Shown here piece by piece: positions 1 through 7,604 of a stretch of DNA of 15,284 nt. Position numbers and translations under genes: made by a program. The stretch is from an uncultured Eubacteriales bacterium (GTDB taxonomy: Bacteria > Bacillota > Clostridia > Oscillospirales > Ruminococcaceae), in assembly GCA_959605275.1 (NCBI GenBank), contig CAUHFD010000043.1:1-15284 (forward strand), given 5' to 3'. How positions within the stretch are numbered: the first letter of the stretch is position 1; each line of letters opens with the position of its first letter. The notes below the pieces were generated by a model. It saw only the letters and a program-made list of their open reading frames with translations. It did no database searches and had not been told where the DNA came from.

Positions 1-13
1 AGTCCCCTCTCCC

Positions 14-43
14 AGAGCGTTGTCGACTTTGTCGACACGCTCT
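14..43. terminator. Hairpin downstream of the topoisomerase A gene
   Basis: The arms AGAGCGTTGTCGAC (14-27) and GTCGACACGCTCT (31-43) are complementary apart from one bulged T, with a TTT loop. The hairpin begins about 20 nt past the stop codon of the minus-strand topoisomerase A gene, so it could end or protect that transcript. It has no clear U-run on the minus-strand side, so intrinsic termination is only possible, not shown. Confidence 0.45.
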
Positions 44-63
44 CATCATATATATTGTGATGT

Positions 64-2295
64 TTATATTAGTGACAGTTGTTCTCCGGCATCCTCTTCC
101 CGCAATTTGATCCCTGCTGAGGGCAGAGTCTTGGTGCGGTAGCGATGCGGATTGGCAAGCATATTTTCATCAAACTGGGTGACTGATTCCACAAAATGGT
201 TCTTTTTAACGGTCAAAACCGCAACGCCTTGTGTGTCACGGGTTGATTTCGGCGCAATCATTGCCGAGTTGAACAAAAGCTTTTTCTGCGCCGATGAAGT
301 CAGCAAATATTCGCCGTCTTCTGCCGAAGCAAAGAGCGCAACCAGTGGAGATTTATCGGAATAAGCGTTAGCGAGTTTTTTCCGTTTCGTTTTGGTTTCA
401 TAGGATTTCAGCGGCACTTTGCCCACTTTTCCATTGAGGAAGAAAAACAGCACCGTTTCGCTGTAATCTTTGGTGGCAACCATCGCAAACAGCTTTTCAT
501 CCTCGTCAAACCCCAACTTGGCAGGGATATAGTCCCCCATCACGCTCGCTTTGGTGTCGTCAAACTCTGCGGCATTGGATTTGTACACCTGACATTTGTC
601 GGTAAAGAACAACAGATCGATGTTGTTGGTGGTTTCCAGGTGTGTTTTGATTTCATCCCCCTCTTTGAGCTTCTGAACACTGCTCATCCGGAGGGATTGC
701 GGAGTGATTTTTTTGAAATATCCTTCTGCGGTGAGGAATAGGTTGACCGGATAATCAGCGATTTCCTCGATTTCTTCCTCCTCCTCGATTTCTTCGGGGT
801 AGGTCAGAAGTGTTTTGCGGGGCTTGCCGAATTTTTTGGAGACCTGCTCCAGCTCCTCAATGATGATTTTGTGGATCCGCTTTTTATCCCGCAGGATTTC
901 TTCCATTTCTGCAATGGATTTTTCCAGCTCGTCGGTTTCCTGCAACCGCTTGAGAATATACTCTTTGTTCAGATAACGCAGCTTGATTTCGGCGACGTAA
1001 TCCGCCTGGATTTCATCAATACCGAATCCGATCATCAGGTTGGGGACCACTTCAGCTTCCTCGTCGGTTTCGCGGATAATCCGGATCGCTTTGTCGATGT
1101 CGAGCAGAATGGTGCCGAGCCCCTTCAACAGATGCAGCTTGTCCTTTTTCTTTTGCAGATCGAACAGCGTGCGCCGTCTGACGCATTCGTAACGGAACGC
1201 CGCCCATTCCTCGATGATTTGATAAACGCCCATTACCTGCGGAGAACCGCCGATCAGGATGTTGAAGTTGCAGGAGTAGCTGTCTTCCAGCGGAGTCATC
1301 TTGTATAATTTAGCCATCAGCTTGTCGGCGTCGATGCCGCGTTTCAGGTCGATGGTCAGTTTTAATCCGGACAGGTCGGTTTCGTCCCGGACGTCGCTGA
1401 TTTCCCGAATTTTCGCAGCCTTGATCAGCTCGCCGATCTTATCAATGATTGCTTCCACCGTGGTGGTGGGCGGAATCTCGGTGATTTCGATACAGTTTTG
1501 ATCCTTGTCGTAGCTGTAACGGGCTCGTATTTTTACCGAGCCCCGACCGGTACGATAAATTTTTTCCAATTCCTCGGCGTTGTAAATCATCAATCCGCCG
1601 CCGGGAAAGTCAGGTCCTTTGAGTGTATCCGCTACATTGTGTTCTTTGTTTTTCAGCAGTGCGATTGTGGTGTCGCAGACCTCTTTCAGGTTAAACGGGC
1701 AGATGGCGCTTGCCATAGACACCGCAATACCGACGTTGGCGTTTACCAGAACCGACGGATAGGTTACCGGCAGCAGCAGCGGCTCGGTGGTGGTGTTGTC
1801 ATAGTTGGGAACAAAATCAACGGTATCTTTGTCGATATCCCGAAATAATTCTCCGCAGATCGCGTCGAGCTTGACTTCGGTGTAACGGGAGGCGGCATAT
1901 GCCATATCACGGGAATAAGCCTTTCCGAAGTTTCCCTTGCTGTCAACATAGGGATGAAGCAGCGCTTCGCATCCGCGGGAAAGCCGTACCATCGTTTCAT
2001 AGATGGCGCCCTCACCGTGGGGATTGAGCCGCATGGTCTGTCCGACCACGTTTGCCGACTTGGTACGGGAGCCGGACAGCAATCCCATTTTATACATGGT
2101 GTAAAGCAGCTTCCGGTGGGAGGGTTTGAATCCGTCGATTTCAGGCAGTGCGCGGGAGATGATAACGCTCATCGCATAGGGCAGATAGTTGGTTTCCAGC
2201 GTAGTGGTGATCGGCTGCTCCAGTACGATTCCTGCCCCTTCAATCTGGGCGTTTACATTTACTTTTTTTTCTGAAGAAGTTTTCTTTTTTGCCAT
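64..2295 (-). CDS. DNA gyrase/topoisomerase IV subunit A (ParC/GyrA family)
   Basis: This is the DNA cleavage and rejoining subunit of a type IIA topoisomerase, which passes one DNA duplex through another to relax or decatenate chromosomes. The breakage-reunion domain is clear: FKPSHRKLLYTM near residue 56, the NPHGEGAIYET segment near 92-101, and the catalytic tyrosine in AASRYTEVKL (Arg137-Tyr138). A coiled coil and an acidic stretch (EEIEEEEEIEE) near 505-515 precede a C-terminal beta-propeller-like region. No GyrA-box (QRRGGKG) is visible, so the enzyme is more like ParC or the extra clostridial topoisomerase than a canonical gyrase. At 743 aa it is of normal length. I chose ATG 2295 (MAKKKTS) because GAGGA lies 12 nt upstream; an in-frame ATG at 2307 abuts that GAGGA. 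It is the last gene of the minus-strand cluster with subunit B, the natural partner. The family is certain; gyrase versus topoisomerase IV is not. Confidence 0.93.
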   Translation of the reverse strand: MAKKKTSSEKKVNVNAQIEGAGIVLEQPITTTLETNYLPYAMSVIISRALPEIDGFKPSHRKLLYTMYKMGLLSGSRTKSANVVGQTMRLNPHGEGAIYETMVRLSRGCEALLHPYVDSKGNFGKAYSRDMAYAASRYTEVKLDAICGELFRDIDKDTVDFVPNYDNTTTEPLLLPVTYPSVLVNANVGIAVSMASAICPFNLKEVCDTTIALLKNKEHNVADTLKGPDFPGGGLMIYNAEELEKIYRTGRGSVKIRARYSYDKDQNCIEITEIPPTTTVEAIIDKIGELIKAAKIREISDVRDETDLSGLKLTIDLKRGIDADKLMAKLYKMTPLEDSYSCNFNILIGGSPQVMGVYQIIEEWAAFRYECVRRRTLFDLQKKKDKLHLLKGLGTILLDIDKAIRIIRETDEEAEVVPNLMIGFGIDEIQADYVAEIKLRYLNKEYILKRLQETDELEKSIAEMEEILRDKKRIHKIIIEELEQVSKKFGKPRKTLLTYPEEIEEEEEIEEIADYPVNLFLTAEGYFKKITPQSLRMSSVQKLKEGDEIKTHLETTNNIDLLFFTDKCQVYKSNAAEFDDTKASVMGDYIPAKLGFDEDEKLFAMVATKDYSETVLFFFLNGKVGKVPLKSYETKTKRKKLANAYSDKSPLVALFASAEDGEYLLTSSAQKKLLFNSAMIAPKSTRDTQGVAVLTVKKNHFVESVTQFDENMLANPHRYRTKTLPSAGIKLREEDAGEQLSLI

Positions 2296-2325
2296 ATTGC
2301 TTACCATTCCTCATGCTTATCATTA

Positions 2326-3081
2326 TTATCGTGCCCTGTTGTTTTGCAACAGATTGGGAATACTGCTTTTCAAAAATGCAATTAAATCGGGCTGTGCTTC
2401 GGGCGGAAGATAGGAATTTTCGGCAATGCTGCCGTGCAGCATTGTTTCATACCAGACAGCGCCCAGCACGTAGCGACCGTATGGAATATTCATGTGAAAG
2501 CCGTCCCGGCAGAGAGAAATTCCGCCGTTTGCGTAATCAAAGGGGGCGGTTTTTCGCAATGCCTGTATCACATCGCCGCAGGGGATCATCGGTACTGCAA
2601 GCTGATTTGCCGCCTCCAGATAGGCACAGCGAAGTGCGTGGTACATCTCATTCTGATTGTTGTGATAATGCTCGGCAAACGCCGGATGATCAGAATCGAT
2701 TTCATACGCCCATGTCTCATGCAGCAGTTGTTTCGCCCGGGGGGCATATTGCCTGACATAGCTGGACAGCTTGGACAGATAGGGCTGATAGGTTTCGGAT
2801 TTGCCGCTGTCATGGCTTGCCTGCTGCAAGGTGATAAAATCCCAGCTTTCTTCGGTCAGTGCTTCCCGAATGGATACCATTCTGCCGTCGGAAGAGCCGT
2901 TTAATTCGTACAGGTAATTTTTATGATCACTTTCTGCATTTTCCCAGTGGGTTTTGAGTGAGCAGCCGCCGATGTATAAATTGACAATTTTGGTGTCTGT
3001 TCCGCCGGCCGCCGCAATATCATGCAGATATGCGGTTGCGTCCTGAGAAAAGCTGTTCCCGATTGCTAATATTTTATACAT
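2326..3081 (-). CDS. SGNH-type hydrolase/esterase, DUF4886-like
   Basis: This predicted serine hydrolase has the SGNH layout. It opens MYKILAIGNSFSQDA, with the nucleophile block GNS at residues 8-10. LQQASH follows at 85-90, and the C-terminal block CRDGFHMN holds the Asp193/His196 pair expected to complete the triad. I see no signal peptide, so it is probably cytoplasmic; its substrate is unknown, though relatives act on acyl or acetyl esters of carbohydrates. ATG 3081 is preferred because the conserved first strand starts there and AAAGGA lies about 12 nt upstream; longer in-frame starts exist at 3093 (ATG) and 3102 (TTG). The gene sits between the two topoisomerase subunits with gaps of about 30-45 nt, so co-transcription is likely although no functional link is known. 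The fold is well supported, the substrate is not. Confidence 0.85.
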   Translation of the reverse strand: MYKILAIGNSFSQDATAYLHDIAAAGGTDTKIVNLYIGGCSLKTHWENAESDHKNYLYELNGSSDGRMVSIREALTEESWDFITLQQASHDSGKSETYQPYLSKLSSYVRQYAPRAKQLLHETWAYEIDSDHPAFAEHYHNNQNEMYHALRCAYLEAANQLAVPMIPCGDVIQALRKTAPFDYANGGISLCRDGFHMNIPYGRYVLGAVWYETMLHGSIAENSYLPPEAQPDLIAFLKSSIPNLLQNNRAR

Positions 3082-3125
3082 AATTACGACCATTCCTTTC
3101 AAACTTTCCGCCGCTTTTCGGTCGT

Positions 3126-5111
3126 TTAAGAAATGTCTGCTAAATCCAGATAAAGATGTCCGTATTCCGAAATGTAATCCTTTCTGCCCTGCAAATCATC
3201 ACCCAGCAGCAGATCGAACACCTGTGCGGTTTTTTCCGCCTCTTCGGGAGAAACCTTGATTAAACGGCGGGTTTCGGGATTCATGGTGGTAAGCCACATC
3301 ATATCCGGCTCGTTTTCACCCAATCCTTTTGAACGCTGCAGGGTATATTTTTTGCCTTGGATTTCGGTCAGAATCCGATCTTTTTCCTGTTCATTATAAG
3401 CAAAGTAGGTTTTATCTTTGGTTTCGATTTCAAACAGAGGAGATTCCGCGATGTAAACAAAGCCTTCCTCAATCAGGGTGGGCATCAAACGGTAAATCAT
3501 CGCAAGAATCAGGGTGCGGATTTGGAAACCGTCTACGTCGGCATCGGTACAGATGACGATTTTATTCCAACGCAGATTATCCAAATCGAAGGAGGATAGG
3601 TCTTTGTTGGCTTTGGAGCTGACTTCTACTCCGCAGCCCAATACTTTAACAATGTCGGTGATGATATCGCTTTTAAAGATTTTATTGTAATCTGCCTTCA
3701 GACAATTCAGGATTTTTCCGCGCACCGGAATAATCGCCTGAAATTCAGAATCCCGTCCCAATTTGCAGGCGCCCAGAGCCGAATCTCCCTCCACGATATA
3801 GATTTCACGACGGGAAATATCTTTGGTGCGGCAGTCGACAAACTTCTGCACCCGGTTGGTGATATCAATGCTGCCTGCCAGCTTTTTTTTCAGATTCAAG
3901 CGGGTTTTTTCGGCATTTTCGCGGCTGCGCTTGTTAATCATGACCTGTTCGGCGATCCGGTTGGCGTCATCAGGGTTTTCCAGGAAAAACACCTCAAGCT
4001 GATGCTTTAAGAAGTCGGTCATCGCCTCGTATATAAACTTGTTGTTGATCGCCTTTTTCGTCTGGTTTTCGTAAGAGGTCTGGGTGGAGAAAGAGGAGGA
4101 AACTAACACCAGACAATCCTCTACATCGGTAAAATTGATTTTGCTTTCGTTTTTCAGATACTTCCCGGTCTGCTTGAGATAGCTGTCGATCTGGGAAACG
4201 AAGGCTTGGCGAACCGCTTTGTCAGGCGCGCCGCCGTATTCGAGAAAGCTGGAGTTATGGTAGTATTCTGTCAGCTTGATACGGTTGGAAAAGGCTACGG
4301 CGACCGAAAGCTTCACCTTGTATTCCGGCTTGTCCTCTCTGTCCTTGCCCCGTCGTTCCGCCTGCCAAAACTGTACCTGCGTGAGCGCCTCTTCCTCGCC
4401 GAGAATCTCTTTTACATAATCGGTGATCCCTTCGGGATAGAGATATTCCTTGGTTTCAAAGCCGTTCTCGGTTTGGTTGCGGAATTCGAAAACCAATCCG
4501 CTGTTGACCACGGCCTGTTTTTTCAGAGTGTCCTCGAAAAATTCCGCCGGGATATCGATGTCGGTAAACACCTCTAAATCGGGTTTCCACCGCTGGATAC
4601 TGCCGGTTTCTTTCCGTTTGGTCGGCTCTTTTTTTAAGCCGCCGATATTCTCTCCTTTTTCAAAATGGAGAGAATAAGCGAATCCATCTCTGTATACCGT
4701 AACATCCATGTATTCGGAGGAATATTGGGTAGCACAGGATCCGAGTCCGTTCAAGCCGAGGGAGTATTCATAGTTTTCGCCCTCGTTGTTGTTGTATTTT
4801 CCGCCGGCGTAGAGCTCGCAGAAAACCAGCTCCCAGTTATAGCGTTGTTCTTTTTCGTTGTAGTCCACCGGGATCCCGCGGCCGAAGTCCTGGATCTCAA
4901 TGGATTTGTCAAGGAAGCGGGTGACGATGATTCTTTTTCCGAAGCCTTCTCTTGCTTCATCAATCGAGTTAGAGAGAATTTCGAACATGGAATGCTCGCA
5001 GCCCTCCAAACCGTCCGAGCCGAAAATAACCGAGGGGCGTTTTCGGACGCGCTCCGCGCCCTTTAAGGAAGAAATGCTTTGATTATCGTAGCCTGTCGTT
5101 TTCTTTGGCAT
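3126..5111 (-). CDS. DNA gyrase/topoisomerase IV subunit B (ParE/GyrB family)
   Basis: This is the ATPase subunit of a type IIA topoisomerase. In order it shows a GHKL ATPase domain with EILSNSIDEA (the Mg-binding Asn), DFGRGIPVD and GLNGLGSCAT; a transducer segment with the QTK lysine loop; a Toprim domain with EGDSA and DADVD metal-binding motifs; and the C-terminal RSKGLGENEPDMMWLTTMNPETR segment. It departs from textbook GyrB: the usual RPGMYIG stretch reads RPSVIFGSDGLEG. About 661 aa is normal for ParE-like proteins. The start is uncertain. ATG 5111 (MPKKTTGYDNQSI) fits my memory of family N-termini; ATG 5123 and GTG 5180 (AGG upstream) are in-frame alternatives adding 4 or 23 residues. 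It is the first gene of the minus-strand cluster and pairs with the A subunit at 64-2295. Confidence 0.92.
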   Translation of the reverse strand: MPKKTTGYDNQSISSLKGAERVRKRPSVIFGSDGLEGCEHSMFEILSNSIDEAREGFGKRIIVTRFLDKSIEIQDFGRGIPVDYNEKEQRYNWELVFCELYAGGKYNNNEGENYEYSLGLNGLGSCATQYSSEYMDVTVYRDGFAYSLHFEKGENIGGLKKEPTKRKETGSIQRWKPDLEVFTDIDIPAEFFEDTLKKQAVVNSGLVFEFRNQTENGFETKEYLYPEGITDYVKEILGEEEALTQVQFWQAERRGKDREDKPEYKVKLSVAVAFSNRIKLTEYYHNSSFLEYGGAPDKAVRQAFVSQIDSYLKQTGKYLKNESKINFTDVEDCLVLVSSSFSTQTSYENQTKKAINNKFIYEAMTDFLKHQLEVFFLENPDDANRIAEQVMINKRSRENAEKTRLNLKKKLAGSIDITNRVQKFVDCRTKDISRREIYIVEGDSALGACKLGRDSEFQAIIPVRGKILNCLKADYNKIFKSDIITDIVKVLGCGVEVSSKANKDLSSFDLDNLRWNKIVICTDADVDGFQIRTLILAMIYRLMPTLIEEGFVYIAESPLFEIETKDKTYFAYNEQEKDRILTEIQGKKYTLQRSKGLGENEPDMMWLTTMNPETRRLIKVSPEEAEKTAQVFDLLLGDDLQGRKDYISEYGHLYLDLADIS

Positions 5112-5328
5112 ATTATCCGGCATCACGCTTTGCAGCGATTTTGCCTGCAACCACCTTTCTGTGTATCGGTATTTTTCCACCGAAAAACCTGTAGCTTGTG
5201 GAAAACTTGATTTTTCATCAATTTTGTATTATACTTAAACAATGTCTGCATCGTTACAACAAATTCAAAAGGGAAATTTTGAACAAAGGTGCAGATACTA
5301 CTTTCATCGGATAAAGTCTTAACAATTA

Positions 5329-5357
5329 ATTTTATCGTTAAAAACGCGCTTTGTCAA
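5329..5357 (-). promoter_or_regulatory. Sigma-A-like promoter for the topoisomerase cluster
   Basis: On the minus strand TTGACA (5357-5352) is followed after exactly 17 bp by TAAAAT (5334-5329). This is a near-consensus housekeeping promoter pointing at the subunit B gene, with an untranslated leader of roughly 200 nt if ATG 5111 is used. A second minus-strand TATAAT at 5233-5228 has no good -35 partner and may be incidental. Confidence 0.6.
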
Positions 5358-5386
5358 GTTCTTTGAAGGGTAGCTTTCGGATGGGT

Positions 5387-5446
5387 TGTAATCACTTTGT
5401 AATGGAACCGACAAATAATGACAGCTATCTGTAAACAAAATGTAAC
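5387..5446. promoter_or_regulatory. Four phased TGTAA half sites (PhoP/OmpR-type operator candidate)
   Basis: Four TGTAAN hexamers occur at 5387, 5398, 5430 and 5441. Within each pair the period is exactly 11 bp, and the pairs start 43 bp apart, close to four helical turns. On the other strand they read ATTACA-N5-ATTACA and GTTACA-N5-TTTACA, resembling the TT(A/T)ACA direct repeats bound by Firmicute PhoP regulators. The proximal pair ends where the -35 of the downstream gene should lie, as for an activator binding next to polymerase. The rest of the 5112-5595 gap holds the minus-strand promoter (5329-5357), a small hairpin (CCTTTTT/AAAAAGG, 5447-5463) and the plus-strand -10 (5468-5473). The repeats are directly visible; the identity of the regulator is inference. 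Confidence 0.45.
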
Positions 5447-5467
5447 CCTTTTTCAAAAAAAGGTGTG

Positions 5468-5473
5468 TATAAT
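5468..5473 (+). promoter_or_regulatory. -10 box TATAAT upstream of the ligase-acetyltransferase gene
   Basis: A perfect TATAAT lies about 120 nt upstream of the coding start. The hexamer 17 bp further upstream (ACCCTT) is a poor -35, which suggests activator dependence and fits the phased repeats that end at 5446. Confidence 0.45.
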
Positions 5474-5595
5474 AATAAATGTCATGAAGCCGTAAAAATC
5501 AATTTGAAATGAAAAATTCAAAGACAGAAATAAGTTGGGATAATACCGGAAAAGGTATTGATTGAAATGAAGAGAGGATGGTGGAAGAATTCGTT

Positions 5596-7194
5596 ATGGA
5601 CTTTGTGAAACAGAAAACAGCTCTTTTCCAATTGGCGTCTCCGGAGGAAAAAGTTTGTTATATTCTGATGTTCAGCGTGTTTTTGCCATATGTGCTGACC
5701 GGAGCAGTTGTCTTGTCGGCATTGATATATATCATATCCAAAAAAAGATTTCGTAACCAGCTTCTCCGCGCAGAGGGACTGAAGTGGTTTGGGTTGTTTT
5801 GTATTCCGGTGTTTTTTGCTCCGATGATTCATCAGCATTTGCTGGGATTTGTGGCGGGGCTTGGCTTGATTGCGGTCGTATTGGTCGGCATTTGGATCTC
5901 CCAGGTGATGCATAAACAGCTTTTTGAGAATTGTATGGATATTGCGGTCGTGATGAGCGTGCCGGCGGCGATCATCTGCTTCGGGCAGAAGTTTATCTCC
6001 CTTTTCACCATGAAGGGAGTGGATTACCGTGCGATGTCGGTATTTTTCAACCCGAATTATTACGGAGCCATTATCGAGCTGATGGCGTTGATTTGTATTT
6101 ATAAAATGCTGAATACCGATCAGATCAAGCAGAAGCTTTTTTACTTTTCAATCATCGGTATCAATTTTTTAGCATTGTATATAGCGGATAGTTTTTCGGC
6201 ATGGGCGGCAATCGGCGCGTCGGTTTTTGCACTGCTGTTTGTAACAAAGCAGTACAAGTTTCTCGGTTGCTGTGCGGCGGTTGCGGTTTTGGCGGCTGTA
6301 TTGGTAATCTGCATCCCCGAAATTATGCCGCGGATGTCCTTTGTGGATAAAACGATGTCGAAACGGATGCACATCTGGAGCAACTCTTTTTACGGTTTTC
6401 TTGAGAATCCCCTGTTCGGAAAGGGTACGCTGTCTTATTTTCTGGTCAGTGCAAATGAGCTGAAGCCTTCTTATGTACAGCCTCATGCCCACAATATTAT
6501 ATTGGATGTATTGTTGAATTACGGCTTGCTGGGAACCGCCGCTGCCGCAGCTTTTGTGATCAGACGCTATGCCGTTCACTTTAAGAATATTGTAAAATCA
6601 GCAAATAAAACGCTTTATTTGTTTTTGTTTGCGGTTGTGGTTGCCGTTTGTGTGCACGGCATTACCGATGTCACGCTGTTGTGGCATCAAACAGGACTGC
6701 TGGCGCTGTTTTTGTTCAGCGGACTTTGTATGGAAAGTAATGAACAGGAGGCGGAGGCTGTTTTGCCGCTGAATTTACGCAGTGAAGTGCAAAAAGGACT
6801 GACCGGGTTAGAGGGCGCGATTTTGATCCGGCAGGAGGTCTTTATTAAAGAGCAGGGATTTGTCAACGAATTTGATGAGCATGACAAGGACGCTTATCAC
6901 GTTGTATTGTATAATTACGATGAGCCGATTGCGACGGGACGGACCTTTTTAAATGAGGACGGAGTTTATGTCATCGGCAGGGTGGCAGTCAGAAAAGCAT
7001 ATCGGAAGCATCATGTCGGCAGTGTTGTGATTGGAGAGCTGGAACAGCAGATTCGCGCATTGGGCGGGAATCGGGTTAAACTTTCGGCACAGCTGCAAGC
7101 GCAGGGATTTTACGAAAAGATGGGATATTCTGCACACGGTGCGGGATATTATGATGAACATACCCCACATATTGAGATGGTAAAGAATTTTTAA
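5596..7194 (+). CDS. O-antigen ligase/polymerase-like membrane protein fused to a YjcF/ElaA-type GNAT domain
   Basis: This 532-aa protein has two parts. Residues 1 to about 380 form a polytopic membrane protein with some ten hydrophobic segments and hallmarks of the O-antigen ligase/Wzy superfamily: NPNYYG (152-157), RMHIW (257-261), NPLFGKG, and QPHAHN (295-300) before LLNYGLLG. Such proteins join or polymerise lipid-linked glycans at the outer face of the membrane. Residues about 392-532 form a GNAT acetyltransferase close to YjcF/ElaA: IRQEVFIKEQGF (411-422), PIATGR, IGRVAV, KLSAQLQAQGFYEKMGY and PHIEM. The acetyl-CoA loop, normally R-x-x-G-x-G, reads RKHHVG, so one key glycine is His. The open frame is continuous across the junction. 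ATG 5596 has GGTGGAAG about 8 nt upstream; an in-frame ATG at 5578 directly abuts GAGAGG. No glycan-synthesis genes lie nearby. The domains are clear; the substrate and the activity of the GNAT part are unknown. Confidence 0.85.
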   Translation: MDFVKQKTALFQLASPEEKVCYILMFSVFLPYVLTGAVVLSALIYIISKKRFRNQLLRAEGLKWFGLFCIPVFFAPMIHQHLLGFVAGLGLIAVVLVGIWISQVMHKQLFENCMDIAVVMSVPAAIICFGQKFISLFTMKGVDYRAMSVFFNPNYYGAIIELMALICIYKMLNTDQIKQKLFYFSIIGINFLALYIADSFSAWAAIGASVFALLFVTKQYKFLGCCAAVAVLAAVLVICIPEIMPRMSFVDKTMSKRMHIWSNSFYGFLENPLFGKGTLSYFLVSANELKPSYVQPHAHNIILDVLLNYGLLGTAAAAAFVIRRYAVHFKNIVKSANKTLYLFLFAVVVAVCVHGITDVTLLWHQTGLLALFLFSGLCMESNEQEAEAVLPLNLRSEVQKGLTGLEGAILIRQEVFIKEQGFVNEFDEHDKDAYHVVLYNYDEPIATGRTFLNEDGVYVIGRVAVRKAYRKHHVGSVVIGELEQQIRALGGNRVKLSAQLQAQGFYEKMGYSAHGAGYYDEHTPHIEMVKNF

Positions 7195-7326
7195 AGGACG
7201 CGAAACGCGGCTGATATACTCGTAAGACAGGATTGCAGGGAATGGTCTGATGGTCGTTCCCTGTGCGTGTTTCGGACTTGGACCGGTAAAGATTCGGTAA
7301 GGGTTTCGGGTGAACGATACCGGATA

Positions 7327-7355
7327 TTGACAATCATCGGTTTATATGATATAGT
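7327..7355 (+). promoter_or_regulatory. Sigma-A promoter for the CNNM/CorC gene
   Basis: TTGACA (7327-7332) and TATAGT (7350-7355) are separated by exactly 17 bp, a near-consensus housekeeping promoter. Transcription starting near 7362 would give a leader of about 240 nt before the TTG start at 7605. The stretch between 7195 and this promoter holds only a weak hairpin (CAGGGAA/TTCCCTG, 7236-7263) without a U-run, and no convincing gene. Confidence 0.7.
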
Positions 7356-7463
7356 TTGAAATAATTTCAATCAAAAAGGGAGCGTGTTCGATTCCATGGA
7401 CGAAGATGGCAGTTATGACGGGAACTGTCGACGATGTGAAATAAATAGATATTTCATATATAG

Positions 7464-7505
7464 GGCATACTCACATACCGAATGGGGATGTGGGCGTGTC
7501 TTTTT
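7464..7505 (+). terminator. Terminator-like hairpin inside the leader of the CNNM/CorC gene
   Basis: Arms 7464-7479 (GGCATACTCACATACC) and 7485-7500 (GGGATGTGGGCGTGTC) pair over 16 positions with two mismatches and a few G-U pairs around the loop GAATG, then TTTTT at 7501-7505 and TTTT at 7510-7513. It lies about 100 nt before the TTG start and 110 nt after the -10 box, so it could act as an attenuator. An upstream ATGTGA (7434-7439) is complementary to TCACAT (7471-7476) in the 5' arm, giving a possible alternative pairing. Other leader hairpins are CCAT/ATGG (7394-7409), CAGTT/AACTG (7410-7427) and TGAAATA/TATTTCA (7437-7456). It matches no riboswitch class I recognise. Confidence 0.5.
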
Positions 7506-7604
7506 GCGTTTTATGAGAATGATCCAATAGAGAGTGCGGTCAAATACTGTTTTGTGATTTTCGGCATTGCCGTAAATCAAATAACTTCATCAGGAGGAAC
7601 AATT

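Noticed and set aside
7394..7427. Two leader hairpins with ACGA and ACGG in their loops, recalling the guanidine-II (mini-ykkC) riboswitch
   Set aside because: In guanidine-II the ACGR tetraloop is closed directly by paired bases; here the flanking bases do not pair, the second hairpin is not centred on ACGG, and a cation transporter is not the usual target gene.
7482..7604. A 41-codon N-terminal extension of the CNNM protein from an ATG
   Set aside because: It overlaps the terminator-like hairpin and reads as non-family sequence, while TTG 7605 has a perfect AGGAGG at 7-nt spacing.
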